Source of the DNA: Actinomycetes bacterium | GTDB lineage: Bacteria > Actinomycetota > Actinomycetes > Propionibacteriales > Nocardioidaceae | Assembly: GCA_029779385.1 (NCBI GenBank) | Contig: JAKPAQ010000320.1 | Span: 1-17,366 of the forward strand | DNA: 17,366 nt | Direction: 5' to 3' | Part shown: in pieces, positions 1-9,658 of the stretch | How positions within the stretch are numbered: the stretch's first letter is position 1 | How the letters are laid out: each line of letters opens with the position of its first letter | Translations under genes and position numbers: made by a program | The notes under the pieces: generated by a model | What the model was told of the DNA's origin: nothing | The model's input: only the letters and a program-made list of their open reading frames with translations | Database searches by the model: none

Positions 1-104
1 GCTGTGGCGGGACGCGCTGGTTGGGTGAGGGGCCCCGCAGTGGGCCCGAGTCTGCCGCGCGCCACCTGCGCCGGCTTCTAGAGATGCGCCATCGCCACCC
101 TCTC
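1..104. other. Left-edge flank, possible tail of an upstream gene
   Basis: This is too short to identify a gene. Read on the plus strand from base 2, the frame gives a plausible C-terminus, LWRDALVG, ending in TGA at 26-28, directly before a GC hairpin at 30-47. The frame from base 1 also stays open until TAG at 79-81, so which frame is coding (if either) is unresolved. Nothing else is recognisable before the promoter at 105. Confidence 0.25.
30..47 (+). terminator. GC-rich hairpin, possible terminator
   Basis: GGGCCC, a six-base loop CGCAGT, then GGGCCC, giving a 6-bp all-GC stem. It lies two bases after the TGA at 26-28 that would end the upstream frame. There is no T-tract, which is common for actinobacterial terminators but leaves the call weak. 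Confidence 0.3.
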
Positions 105-110
105 TAGGCT
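105..110 (+). promoter_or_regulatory. -10 element TAGGCT, leaderless promoter
   Basis: TAGGCT is followed by six bases (GGGGGA) and the GTG start at 117, so the predicted transcription start is the first base of the start codon. The GGGGGA abuts the GTG and is too close to act as a normal Shine-Dalgarno. The same geometry recurs at ten other sites in the window. No convincing -35 box is seen. Confidence 0.7.
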
Positions 111-116
111 GGGGGA

Positions 117-2096
117 GTGAACCGTCTCGCCAACGCGACCAGTCCGTACCTGCGCCAGCACGCCGACAACCCGGTCGATTGGTGGCCGTGGGGGCCAGAG
201 GCGCTGGCGGCGGCCAAGGAGCAAGACAAGCCGATCTTGCTGAGCGTCGGCTACGCAGCCTGCCACTGGTGCCACGTGATGGCTCACGAGTCGTTCGAGG
301 ACGCGGCGACTGCGGCGTACATGAACGAGCACTTCATCAACATCAAGGTCGACCGCGAGGAACGACCAGACATCGACGCGGTCTACATGCGCGCCACCCA
401 AGCGATGACGGGGCAGGGCGGCTGGCCGATGACCTGCGTGCTCACCCCCGAAGGTGAGCCGTTCTTCGCCGGTACCTACTTTCCGCCCGAGCCGCGCGGC
501 AACCATCCGGCGTTCACCCAAATCCTGCAAGCGCTCGCTGACGCGTGGCAGAACCGGCGTGCCCAAGTACTCGAATCGGCCGGCCAGATCCGCCAATTCC
601 TTGCCGCCGAAGAAACCAGTGAACCGAACCCGATCGGCCAAGCAGAACTCGACACCGCGGCCCAAACGCTGCTCAGTCAAGCCGACCGCCAAGCCGGCGG
701 GTTTGGCGCCGCCCCGAAGTTCCCGCCGTCGATGGTGCTGGAGTTCTTGCTGCGCTACCAAGACCGCACCGATGATGCTCAAGCCGCTGAAGTGATCGCC
801 GAAACTTTCGAAGCGATGGCCCGCGGCGGCCTCTACGACCAACTCGGCGGCGGTTTCGCCCGCTACAGCGTCGACCGATTCTGGCGAGTGCCGCACTTTG
901 AAAAAATGCTCTACGACAACGCACTGCTGCTGCGGGCCTACCTGCACTGGTGGCGCTCCCTGCCGGCCGACTCGGCCCACCGGCCGCTCGCCGAACGCGT
1001 TTGCCACGAAACGGCCGACTTCATCCTGACCGAACTTCGCACCGAACAAGGCGGGTTCGCCTCGGCGCTGGACGCCGACAGCGAAGGCCACGAAGGTACC
1101 TATTACGTCTGGGGCCCCTACCAACTCAGCAAGGTACTCGGCGCCACGGACGCGCCGTGGGCGGTCGAACTGCTCGGCGTCACCGGAACCGGCACCTTCG
1201 AACGCGGACTGTCGACCCTGCAGTTGCGAAAAGACCCCGACGACCCGCAACGCTGGGCACAAATCAAGGCGAAACTGTTGGAGTTTCGCGCTAAACGCGA
1301 ACGGCCCGAACGCGACGACAAGGTCGTGGCCGCCTGGAACGGCTACGCGATCACCGCACTGGCCGAGACCGGCATCTTGCTGCAGCGCCCAGACCTCGCA
1401 ACCGCGAGCCAGGAAGCGGCCGAACTGTTGTGGAACCTGCACATCAAACCCGGTTTCGTGCGCACGTCACTTGCCGGTGAGCGGTCCCAAAACGCCGCCG
1501 TCTTAGAAGACTACGGCGCCGGACTCGAAGCGTTTGTGGCCGTCCTTGGCGCAACCGGCGACCCAGTCTGGCTAGACCGCGCTCGCCACCTCGCTGACCA
1601 AATCGAAGCCAAATTCACCTCCGAAACCGGCGGCTGGTTCGACACCGCCAGCGACGCCGAAGAGCTGCTAGTTCGCCCGCGAGACCTGACCGATAACGCC
1701 GTCCCATCCGGCTCGGCGGCTACCGTTCACGGACTACTCGCCCTGGCGGCAGTCACCGGCGAACACCGCTACCGCGAAGCGGCGGTGGCCGGAATTGAAC
1801 AAGCCGCTGATATCGCCACCGGCGCACCTCGGTTCGCCGGCTGGACGCTCGCCGCGGCCGAAGCAGTCCTAGCCGGCCCGGCCGAAGTCGCGGTAGTGGG
1901 CGAGGTGGGCGGGCCAATGCACCGGGCGGCGCTTGCGCTAACCACTCCCGGCGCGGTCGTGGTGGCAAGCGAAACCGCAAGCGAAGTGCCGCTACTAGCA
2001 GGCCGCACCGCAATCAAGGGTAAACCTACGGCTTACGTGTGCCGAGATTTCGTGTGTTCGCTACCGGTCACCGACCCGGCAAAACTAGTTGGCTAG
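117..2096 (+). CDS. DUF255/YyaL-type thioredoxin-domain protein
   Basis: A 659-aa cytosolic protein of the DUF255 (YyaL/spermatogenesis-associated protein 20-like) family; no signal peptide or membrane segment. The N-terminal thioredoxin-like domain (about residues 1-165) opens with the family hallmark [18 protein letters not shown] and carries the CxxC pair in ACHWCHVM (C49, C52), followed by GGWPM near 101. The rest (about 180-659) is the (alpha/alpha)6-barrel typical of the family, with [10 protein letters not shown] and [14 protein letters not shown] near 243-268, [16 protein letters not shown] near 316 and [12 protein letters not shown] near 400. The length is normal for the family. The true reaction is not established: the barrel resembles sugar epimerases, the N-domain suggests redox or thiol chemistry. 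The GTG start is supported by the family-typical N-terminus and the TAGGCT-N6 promoter. It ends tail-to-tail with trhA, overlapping by 4 bp. The M. tuberculosis counterpart, by gene order, is Rv1084. Confidence 0.93.
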   Translation: MNRLANATSPYLRQHADNPVDWWPWGPEALAAAKEQDKPILLSVGYAACHWCHVMAHESFEDAATAAYMNEHFINIKVDREERPDIDAVYMRATQAMTGQGGWPMTCVLTPEGEPFFAGTYFPPEPRGNHPAFTQILQALADAWQNRRAQVLESAGQIRQFLAAEETSEPNPIGQAELDTAAQTLLSQADRQAGGFGAAPKFPPSMVLEFLLRYQDRTDDAQAAEVIAETFEAMARGGLYDQLGGGFARYSVDRFWRVPHFEKMLYDNALLLRAYLHWWRSLPADSAHRPLAERVCHETADFILTELRTEQGGFASALDADSEGHEGTYYVWGPYQLSKVLGATDAPWAVELLGVTGTGTFERGLSTLQLRKDPDDPQRWAQIKAKLLEFRAKRERPERDDKVVAAWNGYAITALAETGILLQRPDLATASQEAAELLWNLHIKPGFVRTSLAGERSQNAAVLEDYGAGLEAFVAVLGATGDPVWLDRARHLADQIEAKFTSETGGWFDTASDAEELLVRPRDLTDNAVPSGSAATVHGLLALAAVTGEHRYREAAVAGIEQAADIATGAPRFAGWTLAAAEAVLAGPAEVAVVGEVGGPMHRAALALTTPGAVVVASETASEVPLLAGRTAIKGKPTAYVCRDFVCSLPVTDPAKLVG

Positions 2097-2100
2097 TTGG
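2085..2100. repeat. 8-bp tandem repeat at convergent gene ends
   Basis: CTAGTTGG occurs twice head-to-tail (2085-2092 and 2093-2100). The second copy begins with the CTAG that supplies the stop codons of both converging genes. The first CTAG is in a different frame position and is read as sense by both genes. Confidence 0.8.
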
Positions 2101-2794
2101 AGCTGTAGACCAGCAGGCTCACGCCGATGTAGTGCACGATGAATGCCGCGATAGTGAAGGCGTGAAACACCTCGTGATAGCCGAACCACTTCGGATTCGG
2201 GTCGGGCCACTTGAACCCGTAAACCAGCGCACCGATCGTGTAAAGCAAGCCGCCGATGGACAACATGGCGAACTCGGCTGTCGTGGCGGTGACGTAGAAA
2301 TCGGGTAGGTAGATCAGCGCGGCCCAACCGAGCGCCAAGTACAGCGGCACGTAAACCCAACGTGGCGCGCTTAGCCAAAACACCTTGAACAGCACGCCCA
2401 AAATCGCGCCGCCCCACACCAACGTCAGCAGGATCGTCGCCTGTTTGGTGTCCAGCAACAAAATGCTGAACGGCGTATACGAACCGGCGATCATTACGAA
2501 AATGTTCGAGTGATCCAGGCGCCGCAGGATCTGCTTGACGCTCTCGCGCCACGGAACCGTGTGATAGACCGCGCTGACGCCAAACAACAACAGTGCGCTA
2601 AGCATAAAGATAGCCACCGCGATCCGAGCATTGCGCGACTCGGTCAACACCAGCAGGACTAGAAACGAGATCAACGCCAAGGGAGCAGTGGCAGCGTGCA
2701 ACCAGCCGCGCAACTTCGGTTTGATGTCCTCGACAGTTTCGCGAATCCGCTCGCCAAACTCGTCGAGTTTGGAGTCTGGCTTGGATTCGGTCAT
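2093..2794 (-). CDS. trhA: Hemolysin III / TrhA family membrane protein (PAQR-like)
   Basis: A 233-aa inner-membrane protein with seven predicted membrane segments (about residues 32-52, 56-78, 98-115, 119-139, 147-165, 173-193, 208-230) after a charged, lysine- and glutamate-rich N-terminus. It has the family's metal-site positions: AVYH (H78), RLDHS (D94, H95) and [18 protein letters not shown] (H207, H211, H221). This is the PAQR/CREST-type constellation. The name hemolysin III is historical: a haemolytic role is not general, and TrhA has been linked to membrane-energetics homeostasis in E. coli. The ATG at 2794 has no Shine-Dalgarno but sits six bases after TATCGT. It is divergent from uppS with 89 bp between the start codons. 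M. tuberculosis Rv1085c is the equivalent by gene order. Confidence 0.92.
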   Translation of the reverse strand: MTESKPDSKLDEFGERIRETVEDIKPKLRGWLHAATAPLALISFLVLLVLTESRNARIAVAIFMLSALLLFGVSAVYHTVPWRESVKQILRRLDHSNIFVMIAGSYTPFSILLLDTKQATILLTLVWGGAILGVLFKVFWLSAPRWVYVPLYLALGWAALIYLPDFYVTATTAEFAMLSIGGLLYTIGALVYGFKWPDPNPKWFGYHEVFHAFTIAAFIVHYIGVSLLVYSSN

Positions 2795-2800
2795 AGGACA

Positions 2801-2806
2801 ACGATA
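2801..2806 (-). promoter_or_regulatory. -10 element TATCGT, leaderless promoter of trhA
   Basis: On the minus strand TATCGT is followed by TGTCCT (six bases) and the ATG at 2794. No purine-rich ribosome-binding site lies upstream of the start, so leaderless initiation is the simplest reading. Confidence 0.68.
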
Positions 2807-2871
2807 ACCGTGGCCAAGACCAATCTCTGACGCGTGGGTGCGTCCCCGCTCACCGGCAGCTACCTTCGGCG

Positions 2872-2877
2872 TACGCT
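2872..2877 (+). promoter_or_regulatory. -10 element TACGCT, leaderless promoter of uppS
   Basis: TACGCT is followed by GGCGCC (six bases) and the ATG at 2884. There is no Shine-Dalgarno. The minus-strand trhA -10 is about 65 bp away, so the two divergent promoters share a short control region. Confidence 0.7.
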
Positions 2878-2883
2878 GGCGCC

Positions 2884-3645
2884 ATGGCGGTCAGCGATCT
2901 GCTCTACGGAGCCTATGAACGTCGGCTCGCAAAAGGTCTAGATCCGGCCAGGCTGCCGAAGCACGTAGGCGCGATCGTCGACGGTAACCGCCGGTGGGCA
3001 AAAGGCACCGGTGCCCAAGTCGACCACGGCTATCAAGCCGGCGCCGACAAGATCGCCGAGTTCTTGGGATGGTGTGACGAGCTCGGAGTCCAGATCGTCA
3101 CGCTGTGGCTGTTGTCGACCGACAACCTTCGCCGTCCGGCCGAGGAGTTGGCGGCGCTGCTCGCGGTGATCGAACGACTCGTGGCCGAACTTTCCCAAGC
3201 CGGCTACCGGTTGAACCTAATCGGCAATCTTGACCTGCTGCCGACCGATTCGGCGCAGCGACTGAAGGGTTCTGCCGAACAGTCCAAAGTCAAAGATTCT
3301 GGCCTAGTGGTCAACGTTTGTGTCGGCTATGGCGGTCGCCAAGAACTCACCGACGCGATGCGGTCGCTGCTGCTCGCCGAAGCCAGTCAAGGCCGCACTT
3401 TGGCCGAGGTCGCCGAAACCCTCGAAGTAGACCACATTGCCGACCACCTCTACACCAAAGGCCAACCCGACCCGGACCTAGTGATCCGCACCTCGGGCGA
3501 GCAGCGCCTCAGCGGTTTCCTGCTGTGGCAAAGCGTGCATTCGGAGTTCTACTTCAGCGACGCGTTGTGGCCAGCCTTTCGCCGGGTCGATTTCCTGCGG
3601 GCGATGCGGTCCTATGCCGCGCGCGATCGCCGGTTCGGCGCCTGA
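2884..3645 (+). CDS. uppS: Isoprenyl transferase (short-chain cis-prenyltransferase, UppS family)
   Basis: A 253-aa soluble or peripheral cis-prenyltransferase that condenses isopentenyl diphosphate onto an allylic diphosphate in cis. The catalytic P-loop region is HVGAIVDGNRRWAKG, with the metal-binding Asp at about 33. Other conserved blocks are WLLSTDNLRRP, VNVCVGYGGRQELTDAM, and the C-terminal DPDLVIRTSGEQRLSGFLLWQSVHSEFYF pyrophosphate-binding region. The usual ENW of undecaprenyl synthases is DNL here. Together with position in the conserved block this points to the Rv1086 type, which in M. tuberculosis makes E,Z-farnesyl diphosphate, rather than the main long-chain enzyme. Chain length here is inference. 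The start is fixed by TACGCT-N6-ATG and the family-typical N-terminus (LYGAYERRLAKGLDPARLPKH). The gene is followed by the structured 180-bp phoH leader. Confidence 0.94.
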   Translation: MAVSDLLYGAYERRLAKGLDPARLPKHVGAIVDGNRRWAKGTGAQVDHGYQAGADKIAEFLGWCDELGVQIVTLWLLSTDNLRRPAEELAALLAVIERLVAELSQAGYRLNLIGNLDLLPTDSAQRLKGSAEQSKVKDSGLVVNVCVGYGGRQELTDAMRSLLLAEASQGRTLAEVAETLEVDHIADHLYTKGQPDPDLVIRTSGEQRLSGFLLWQSVHSEFYFSDALWPAFRRVDFLRAMRSYAARDRRFGA

Positions 3646-3667
3646 AGTTCATTTTCGCGACACAAAC

Positions 3668-3679
3668 GACACGCGTGTC
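3668..3679. promoter_or_regulatory. 12-bp perfect palindrome, candidate operator
   Basis: GACACGCGTGTC is a perfect 12-bp palindrome between uppS and the phoH leader. If transcription starts at 3719, it covers about -51 to -40, a usual place for a regulator. The regulator is unknown. Confidence 0.4.
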
Positions 3680-3698
3680 TTGCCGGTTCTGTTGGCAA
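3680..3698 (+). other. Small hairpin upstream of the phoH leader promoter
   Basis: TTGCCGG, loop TTCTG, TTGGCAA: five Watson-Crick pairs plus two G-T pairs. It lies just upstream of the -10 TACTTT. It may be part of a DNA recognition site, or a weak terminator for uppS. It has no following T-tract. Confidence 0.3.
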
Positions 3699-3706
3699 TC
3701 CGGTCG

Positions 3707-3712
3707 TACTTT
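3707..3712 (+). promoter_or_regulatory. -10 element TACTTT of the phoH leader
   Basis: TACTTT is followed by six bases (CGTGTT) and a GTG at 3719, matching the geometry used by the other genes here. It predicts a transcript that starts on the leader ORF's first codon and carries about 107 nt before phoH. Confidence 0.55.
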
Positions 3713-3718
3713 CGTGTT

Positions 3719-3778
3719 GTGCCCATGCTCCACCACGAGCCTCCCGGACTACGGAAAGCTCAGGCCCCCACCCACTAG
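3719..3778 (+). CDS. Leaderless 19-codon leader ORF upstream of phoH
   Basis: GTG at 3719 opens a frame of 19 codons closed by TAG at 3776-3778: VPMLHHEPPGLRKAQAPTH. Evidence for translation is the promoter geometry alone (TACTTT, six bases, GTG); an in-frame ATG at 3725 could be an alternative start. The peptide is rich in Pro (4) and His (3) and contains EPPG. Pro-Pro-Gly is a known EF-P-dependent ribosome-stalling motif. Its last codons form the 5' arm of the hairpin at 3767-3790, and its stop lies in the hairpin loop, so a ribosome here would open that structure. I infer a regulatory leader peptide for phoH rather than a functional protein. It is not the overlapping phoAT-type gene known upstream of mycobacterial phoH2. 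Conservation in relatives would decide. Confidence 0.42.
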   Translation: MPMLHHEPPGLRKAQAPTH

Positions 3779-3790
3779 TTGAGGGCTGGG
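3767..3790 (+). promoter_or_regulatory. Hairpin overlapping the leader ORF stop
   Basis: CCCACCC (3767-3773), a nine-base loop (3774-3782), then GGGCTGGG (3783-3790): seven pairs, mostly G-C, with one bulged C. The same left arm could instead pair through CACCC (3769-3773) with GGGTG at 3795-3799, so two exclusive folds are possible. There is no T-run, so attenuation would have to act on translation or on Rho. Confidence 0.4.
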
Positions 3791-3814
3791 CGCTGGGTGC
3801 GCGCGCGGCTCTCT

Positions 3815-3819
3815 AGGAG
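3815..3819 (+). promoter_or_regulatory. Shine-Dalgarno AGGAG of phoH
   Basis: AGGAG ends six bases before the GTG at 3826. A TAG stop at 3814-3816 in the phoH frame rules out any longer N-terminus. phoH is therefore ribosome-binding-site driven, unlike its neighbours, as expected if it sits downstream of a leader. Confidence 0.75.
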
Positions 3820-3825
3820 AAAGTC

Positions 3826-5154
3826 GTGGCTGCAAACGAGAGCGCAACAGTTGGTAACCGTACCGCCCACCGCACTTACGTCCTGGACACCAGCGTGCTG
3901 CTGGCGGACCCGGCGGCGATGCAGCGTTTCGGTGAACATGAGGTAGTCATTCCGGTGGTGGTTGTCACCGAGTTGGAGGCAAAGCGCCACCATCCAGAAC
4001 TTGGCTACTTCGCCCGGGCAGCCCTTCGCTTCCTCGACGATTTGCGGGTGCTGCACGGCACCTTGGACGTTCCGATGCCGATCGGCGCCGAGGGCGGCAC
4101 CCTGCGCGTCGAGTTGAACCACACCGATCCGAACTCCCTGCCTTCTGGCTTTCGCCTCGGCGACAACGACACCCGGATCCTTTCGGTGGCGCGAAACCTC
4201 GCCAACGAAGGCAACGACGTTGTCTTGGTCAGCAAGGACCTGCCGATGCGCGTCAAGGCTTCGGCGGTTGGCCTTACTGCGGAGGAGTACCGCGCGGAGT
4301 GGGCGCTAGAAACCGGTTGGACCGGGATGACCGAACTCGAAGTCGACAGCATCGACCTCGACGACCTGTACGAGGCGGGCACCGTCGACCTTGAGGCGGC
4401 GCGGGAACTGCCGTGCCACACCGGGCTGGTGTTGCTCTCGGACAAGGGCAGCGCGCTTGGTCGAGTCACCGCCGACAAGCAGGTTCAACTGGTACGCGGC
4501 GACCGCGAAGCGTTCGGGCTGCACGGGCGTTCGGCCGAACAGCGCATCGCCTTGGACCTGCTGCTCGACCCCGAAATCGGCATCGTTTCGCTCGGCGGTC
4601 GCGCTGGCACCGGCAAGTCTGCGTTGGCGATCTGTGCCGGCCTTGAAGCGGTCCTAGAGCGTGGCCAACACAAGAAAGTGATCGTGTTCCGGCCGCTGTA
4701 TGCCGTCGGTGGTCAAGAACTCGGCTACCTGCCAGGCAGTTCGGACGAGAAGATGGGGCCGTGGGCCCAGGCCGTGTTCGACACTCTTGGCGCGGTCGCC
4801 TCACCGGCGGTTGTCGAGGAGATCGTCGACCGGCAAATGCTCGAGGTGCTGCCGTTGACTCATATTCGTGGCCGGTCGCTGCACGACGCGTTCGTGATCG
4901 TCGATGAAGCCCAGTCGCTGGAACGGAACGTGTTGCTGACGGTCTTGTCTCGCATCGGCGCGAACTCCAAAGTGGTGTTGACCCATGACGTCGCCCAACG
5001 CGACAACCTACGGGTCGGCCGCTATGACGGGATAGTCGCGGTGGTTGAAAAACTCAAGGGCCACCCACTGTTCGCGCATATGACGTTGACGCGGTCTGAG
5101 CGCTCGCCGGTGGCGGCGTTGGTGACCGAGCTGCTCGAGGACCTTCAGCTCTGA
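3826..5154 (+). CDS. phoH: PhoH family protein: PIN domain fused to PhoH ATPase
   Basis: A 442-aa cytosolic two-domain protein of the PhoH2 type. The N-terminal PIN ribonuclease domain (about 15-150) has its acidic residues in [10 protein letters not shown] (D21), [11 protein letters not shown] (E50), [10 protein letters not shown] (D113, D115) and [11 protein letters not shown] (D138). The C-terminal PhoH NTPase domain (about 230-442) has Walker [13 protein letters not shown] (near 258-269), the [16 protein letters not shown] segment and Walker [11 protein letters not shown] (near 357-364). Characterised mycobacterial PhoH2 couples ATP-dependent RNA unwinding to PIN cleavage, so the same is expected here. 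The length and both active sites are intact. Mycobacterial phoH2 is preceded by an overlapping small gene, phoAT. None is visible here; a leader ORF and hairpin take that place. GTG at 3826 follows AGGAG, with an in-frame stop just upstream. M. tuberculosis Rv1095 is the counterpart. Confidence 0.95.
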   Translation: MAANESATVGNRTAHRTYVLDTSVLLADPAAMQRFGEHEVVIPVVVVTELEAKRHHPELGYFARAALRFLDDLRVLHGTLDVPMPIGAEGGTLRVELNHTDPNSLPSGFRLGDNDTRILSVARNLANEGNDVVLVSKDLPMRVKASAVGLTAEEYRAEWALETGWTGMTELEVDSIDLDDLYEAGTVDLEAARELPCHTGLVLLSDKGSALGRVTADKQVQLVRGDREAFGLHGRSAEQRIALDLLLDPEIGIVSLGGRAGTGKSALAICAGLEAVLERGQHKKVIVFRPLYAVGGQELGYLPGSSDEKMGPWAQAVFDTLGAVASPAVVEEIVDRQMLEVLPLTHIRGRSLHDAFVIVDEAQSLERNVLLTVLSRIGANSKVVLTHDVAQRDNLRVGRYDGIVAVVEKLKGHPLFAHMTLTRSERSPVAALVTELLEDLQL

Positions 5155-5214
5155 AGTTTCGCGAGCGCGTCTCAAGTTCGGGGCGTTGGGCTGTCACTTG
5201 AAGTTACCGGAGGG

Positions 5215-5220
5215 TACGGT
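5215..5220 (+). promoter_or_regulatory. -10 element TACGGT, leaderless promoter
   Basis: TACGGT, six bases (GTCGAA), then GTG at 5227. A poor -35 candidate, CTGTCA, lies at 5191-5196, 18 bp upstream. No ribosome-binding site is positioned for the GTG. Confidence 0.7.
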
Positions 5221-5226
5221 GTCGAA

Positions 5227-6534
5227 GTGAAACGCCAGTTGCCGTGGGTTTGGGCCACACTAGTCGGGTTGCTGTACACCCTCATCTCGGTGCTGTCGTG
5301 GCGCCGGTTGACGGTCAATTCTTGGGACAACGCGATCTTCGAGCAGGCGATCAAGGCCTACTCTCGCTTCGAGCCGCCGATCGTGCCAGTCAAGGGTCCG
5401 GACTACAACATCCTCGGCGACCACTTTTCGCCGATCGATGCACTGTTGGCGCCGTTTTATTGGGTTTTCCCAAGCGGCGTGACACTGCTGGTCGCCCAAG
5501 CGGCGTTGATCGCGCTTTCGGTGGTGCCGATCACCAAACTCGCCATCGAGAAACTCGGAAACCAGACCGGTTGGACCGTCGCGATCATGTACGGCCTGGC
5601 GTTTGGATTCGGCGGCGCAGTAATCGCCGACTTCCATGAGGTCGCCTTCGCCGTCCCGATCCTCGCGATGGCCGGCACCGCGTTCGTTCGCCAGCAGTAC
5701 CAAGCCGTCATCTGGTGGTCGCTGCCGTTGCTGCTGGTCAAAGAGGACATGGGGGTCACCGTCGCGGCCATCGGTGCGGCCATGTGGCTGGTCGGCCAAC
5801 ACCGCCGAGCCTTGATCCTGATGGCCACTGGCGCGCTCGCACTAGTGCTAGTCGTGTGGGTGATCATTCCGGCGTTCAACACCGGCGGCGCCTACGACTA
5901 CACCGACAACCTCGGCGGCGACTTGGGCATTTGGCAGAACCTCACCACCGAATGGGATCGCAAACTCGGCACCCTGCTGCTGACATTTGGCGTAACCGGG
6001 TTCTCGGCGCTGTTTTCACCGTGGGCGCTCGTGGCCGCGCCGACCTTCGCCTGGCGTTTCCTCGGCGACGTTGAGTACTACTGGGGAACGCAGTGGCACT
6101 ACTCGATGGTACTCATGCCGATCCTTTTCGTGGCAATGATCGACGCCCTTTCCAGACGCCCGAAACTGCAGTGGCCGTCCGTGGTGTTGGGTGCGGCGAT
6201 CGGGGGCTACCTACTCGCCGGCGGTCCGGCGGCGCAACTGTTCGAGTCCGAAACGTGGCAAAAATCGCAACGTTCTGAGGCACTCCACCAAGCCATCGAA
6301 AAGATCCCCGAGGACGCCGTCGTCGAGACCGACATTGGCGCGCTCAAATACCTGACCAGCAGCCACGACAACGTCTACTGGATCGGTTCGATCGGTGACG
6401 TGGTGCCCGACTACATCCTGCTGGATCGCAACGTCTCGGCCCACGACATCGTCGCGCACGGCGCCGAACACGGCGGCAACTTCGAGATCATCTTCGAGCA
6501 GGACGGCTACACAGTGGCCAAACGCGTCGACTAG
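5227..6534 (+). CDS. DUF2079 polytopic membrane protein
   Basis: A 435-aa membrane protein, recognised as DUF2079 from the N-terminal pattern LTVNSWDNAIFEQAIKAYSR and PDYNILGDHFSPIDALLAPFYWVFPS (residues 30-83). The first hydrophobic segment (about 7-25) is followed by the large acidic loop with conserved D34 and GDHFSP. About eight or nine further hydrophobic segments lie between 75 and 335, with KEDMGV near 172 and WGTQWHYSMVLMPI near 286. The C-terminal 90 residues are soluble. DUF2079 belongs with GT-C-like membrane proteins, so a lipid-linked sugar transferase role is possible, but function is unproven. The first loop probably lies outside the membrane. The GTG start agrees with TACGGT-N6-GTG. 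The gene converges on fumC with only three bases between their stops. Confidence 0.85.
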   Translation: MKRQLPWVWATLVGLLYTLISVLSWRRLTVNSWDNAIFEQAIKAYSRFEPPIVPVKGPDYNILGDHFSPIDALLAPFYWVFPSGVTLLVAQAALIALSVVPITKLAIEKLGNQTGWTVAIMYGLAFGFGGAVIADFHEVAFAVPILAMAGTAFVRQQYQAVIWWSLPLLLVKEDMGVTVAAIGAAMWLVGQHRRALILMATGALALVLVVWVIIPAFNTGGAYDYTDNLGGDLGIWQNLTTEWDRKLGTLLLTFGVTGFSALFSPWALVAAPTFAWRFLGDVEYYWGTQWHYSMVLMPILFVAMIDALSRRPKLQWPSVVLGAAIGGYLLAGGPAAQLFESETWQKSQRSEALHQAIEKIPEDAVVETDIGALKYLTSSHDNVYWIGSIGDVVPDYILLDRNVSAHDIVAHGAEHGGNFEIIFEQDGYTVAKRVD

Positions 6535-6537
6535 ACG

Positions 6538-7932
6538 TTACGGCCTAGTCATGCTCATCACGTCGAGGGCGGCGTCGAGTTCTTCGGCGCTGATCTCGCC
6601 GCGATCCACATAGCCCTGTTCGAGTACCACTTGGCGGATCGACTTTCGTTCCTTGACCGCCAGTTTCGCGATCGCGGCGGCGTTCTCGTAGCCAATGTGC
6701 CGGTTCAGCGGGGTGACCACCGATGGGCTCGATTCGGCCAGCTCGAGGCACCGCTCAACGTCGGCGGTGATCCCGTCGATGCAGCGGTCGGCCAAGGTCG
6801 TCGAGGCGTTCGCGAGCAGCCGCATCGACTCCAAAATGTTGCGCCCGATCACCGGCAGCATGACGTTCAGTTCAAACGCGCCAGAGGCTCCAGCGAACGC
6901 GATCGCCGCATCGTTGCCGATCACCTGAGCGCACACCATCAGCGTCGCTTCGGGCAGCACCGGGTTGACCTTGCCGGGCATGATGCTCGAACCGGGTTGA
7001 AGGTCCGGCAGGTGAATTTCGCCGAGTCCGGCGCGTGGCCCCGAACCCATCCAACGCAGGTCGTTGTTGATTTTGACCAAACTGACCGCGATGGTGCGCA
7101 GTTGGCCAGACATTTCGACGAGTCCGTCGCGGGCGCCCTGAGCTTCGAAATGGTCGCGCGCCTCAGTCAACGGCAGGCCGGTGCGCTCGGCGAGGATCTC
7201 GATCACTCGCTGCGGAAAGCCGACCGGCGTGTTGATGCCCGTGCCGACGGCCGTGCCGCCGAGGGGCACTTCGGCGGTGCGCGGCAGCGACGCCTCAAGC
7301 CGTTCGATTCCGCGGCGAACTTGGGCCGCATAGCCGGCGAACTCTTGGCCCAGCGTCACCGGGGTGGCGTCCATCAGGTGGGTGCGCCCGGACTTGACGA
7401 CGGTCGCGAACGCGGTTGCTTTGGCTTCGAGCGAACGTGCAAGGTGGTCGAGCGCCGGAATGAGCGTGCGCAGCGCCGACTCGGTGGCCGCGACGTGAAT
7501 CGAAGTGGGGAATACGTCGTTGCTGGACTGGGAGGCGTTCACGTGGTCGTTCGGGTGGACGGCCAGGCCAGAGGCGGCCGAAGCCAAAGTCGCGATCACT
7601 TCGTTGGCGTTCATATTGCTGGAGGTGCCAGACCCGGTCTGGAACACGTCGATCGGGAACTGGTCGTCGTGTTTACCGCTGGCGACTTCGTTCGCGGCGG
7701 CCACGATCGCTTCGGCCATCGCCGACTCGAGGATGCCCAGTTCGGCGTTCGCGGTCGCGCAGGCCGCCTTGATTTGGGCCAGCGCCCTGATCTGGGCCGA
7801 CTCGATCGGCGTGCCCGAGATCGGGAAGTTCTCGATTGCGCGCTGCGTTTGCGCCCGCCACAGGGCAGCGGCGGGCACTTTGACCTCGCCCATCGTGTCG
7901 TGTTCGATCCGCCAGTTCGTCGAGTCGCTCAT
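6538..7932 (-). CDS. fumC: Class II fumarate hydratase (FumC)
   Basis: A 464-aa, oxygen-stable, iron-free fumarase that interconverts fumarate and L-malate in the TCA cycle; homotetrameric in the family. Conserved regions in order: [16 protein letters not shown] (near 99), [19 protein letters not shown] (near 128), [18 protein letters not shown] (near 181, with the catalytic-region His about 185) and the superfamily signature [15 protein letters not shown] (about 314-328), whose loop contains the catalytic Ser. Length is normal. It lies 28 bp downstream of the class I fumarase gene on the same strand, yet has its own TAGGGT-N6-ATG promoter, so it can be transcribed alone. Having both fumarase classes side by side suggests a switch by oxygen or iron supply (inference). 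It may carry aspartase-like or argininosuccinate lyase homology, but the motifs are those of FumC. Confidence 0.97.
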   Translation of the reverse strand: MSDSTNWRIEHDTMGEVKVPAAALWRAQTQRAIENFPISGTPIESAQIRALAQIKAACATANAELGILESAMAEAIVAAANEVASGKHDDQFPIDVFQTGSGTSSNMNANEVIATLASAASGLAVHPNDHVNASQSSNDVFPTSIHVAATESALRTLIPALDHLARSLEAKATAFATVVKSGRTHLMDATPVTLGQEFAGYAAQVRRGIERLEASLPRTAEVPLGGTAVGTGINTPVGFPQRVIEILAERTGLPLTEARDHFEAQGARDGLVEMSGQLRTIAVSLVKINNDLRWMGSGPRAGLGEIHLPDLQPGSSIMPGKVNPVLPEATLMVCAQVIGNDAAIAFAGASGAFELNVMLPVIGRNILESMRLLANASTTLADRCIDGITADVERCLELAESSPSVVTPLNRHIGYENAAAIAKLAVKERKSIRQVVLEQGYVDRGEISAEELDAALDVMSMTRP

Positions 7933-7938
7933 ACTTCG

Positions 7939-7944
7939 ACCCTA
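7939..7944 (-). promoter_or_regulatory. -10 element TAGGGT, leaderless promoter of fumC
   Basis: On the minus strand TAGGGT is followed by CGAAGT (six bases) and ATG at 7932. It lies in the 28-bp gap after the class I fumarase stop, so fumC has a separate promoter. Confidence 0.7.
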
Positions 7945-7960
7945 CGCCGGTGGCGGTGGC

Positions 7961-9646
<1,686 letters not shown>

Positions 9647-9652
9647 CCCACG

Positions 9653-9658
9653 AGATTA
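9653..9658 (-). promoter_or_regulatory. -10 element TAATCT, leaderless promoter of the class I fumarase
   Basis: On the minus strand TAATCT is followed by CGTGGG (six bases) and GTG at 9646. It starts immediately after the putA TAG stop (9659-9661), so its -35 region would lie inside putA. Confidence 0.68.

Noticed and set aside
78..1442. A 454-codon minus-strand frame opposite the DUF255 gene
   Set aside because: It is fully antisense to a gene with clear family motifs. Long antisense frames are expected in high-GC DNA; no promoter or ribosome-binding site supports it.
3318..3782. A 154-codon frame over the uppS 3' end running to the phoH leader
   Set aside because: It overlaps conserved UppS coding sequence in another frame. 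Its tail shares bases with the leader ORF but in a different frame.
3646..3825. Known riboswitch upstream of phoH
   Set aside because: I looked for cobalamin, TPP, SAM, glycine and c-di-AMP signatures and saw none that fit. Structure is present but I cannot assign it to a known class. A covariance-model search would decide.
5172..5201. Inverted repeat TCAAGT / ACTTGA before the DUF2079 gene
   Set aside because: Six-base arms with an 18-base spacer are too weak to call an operator or terminator without comparative support.
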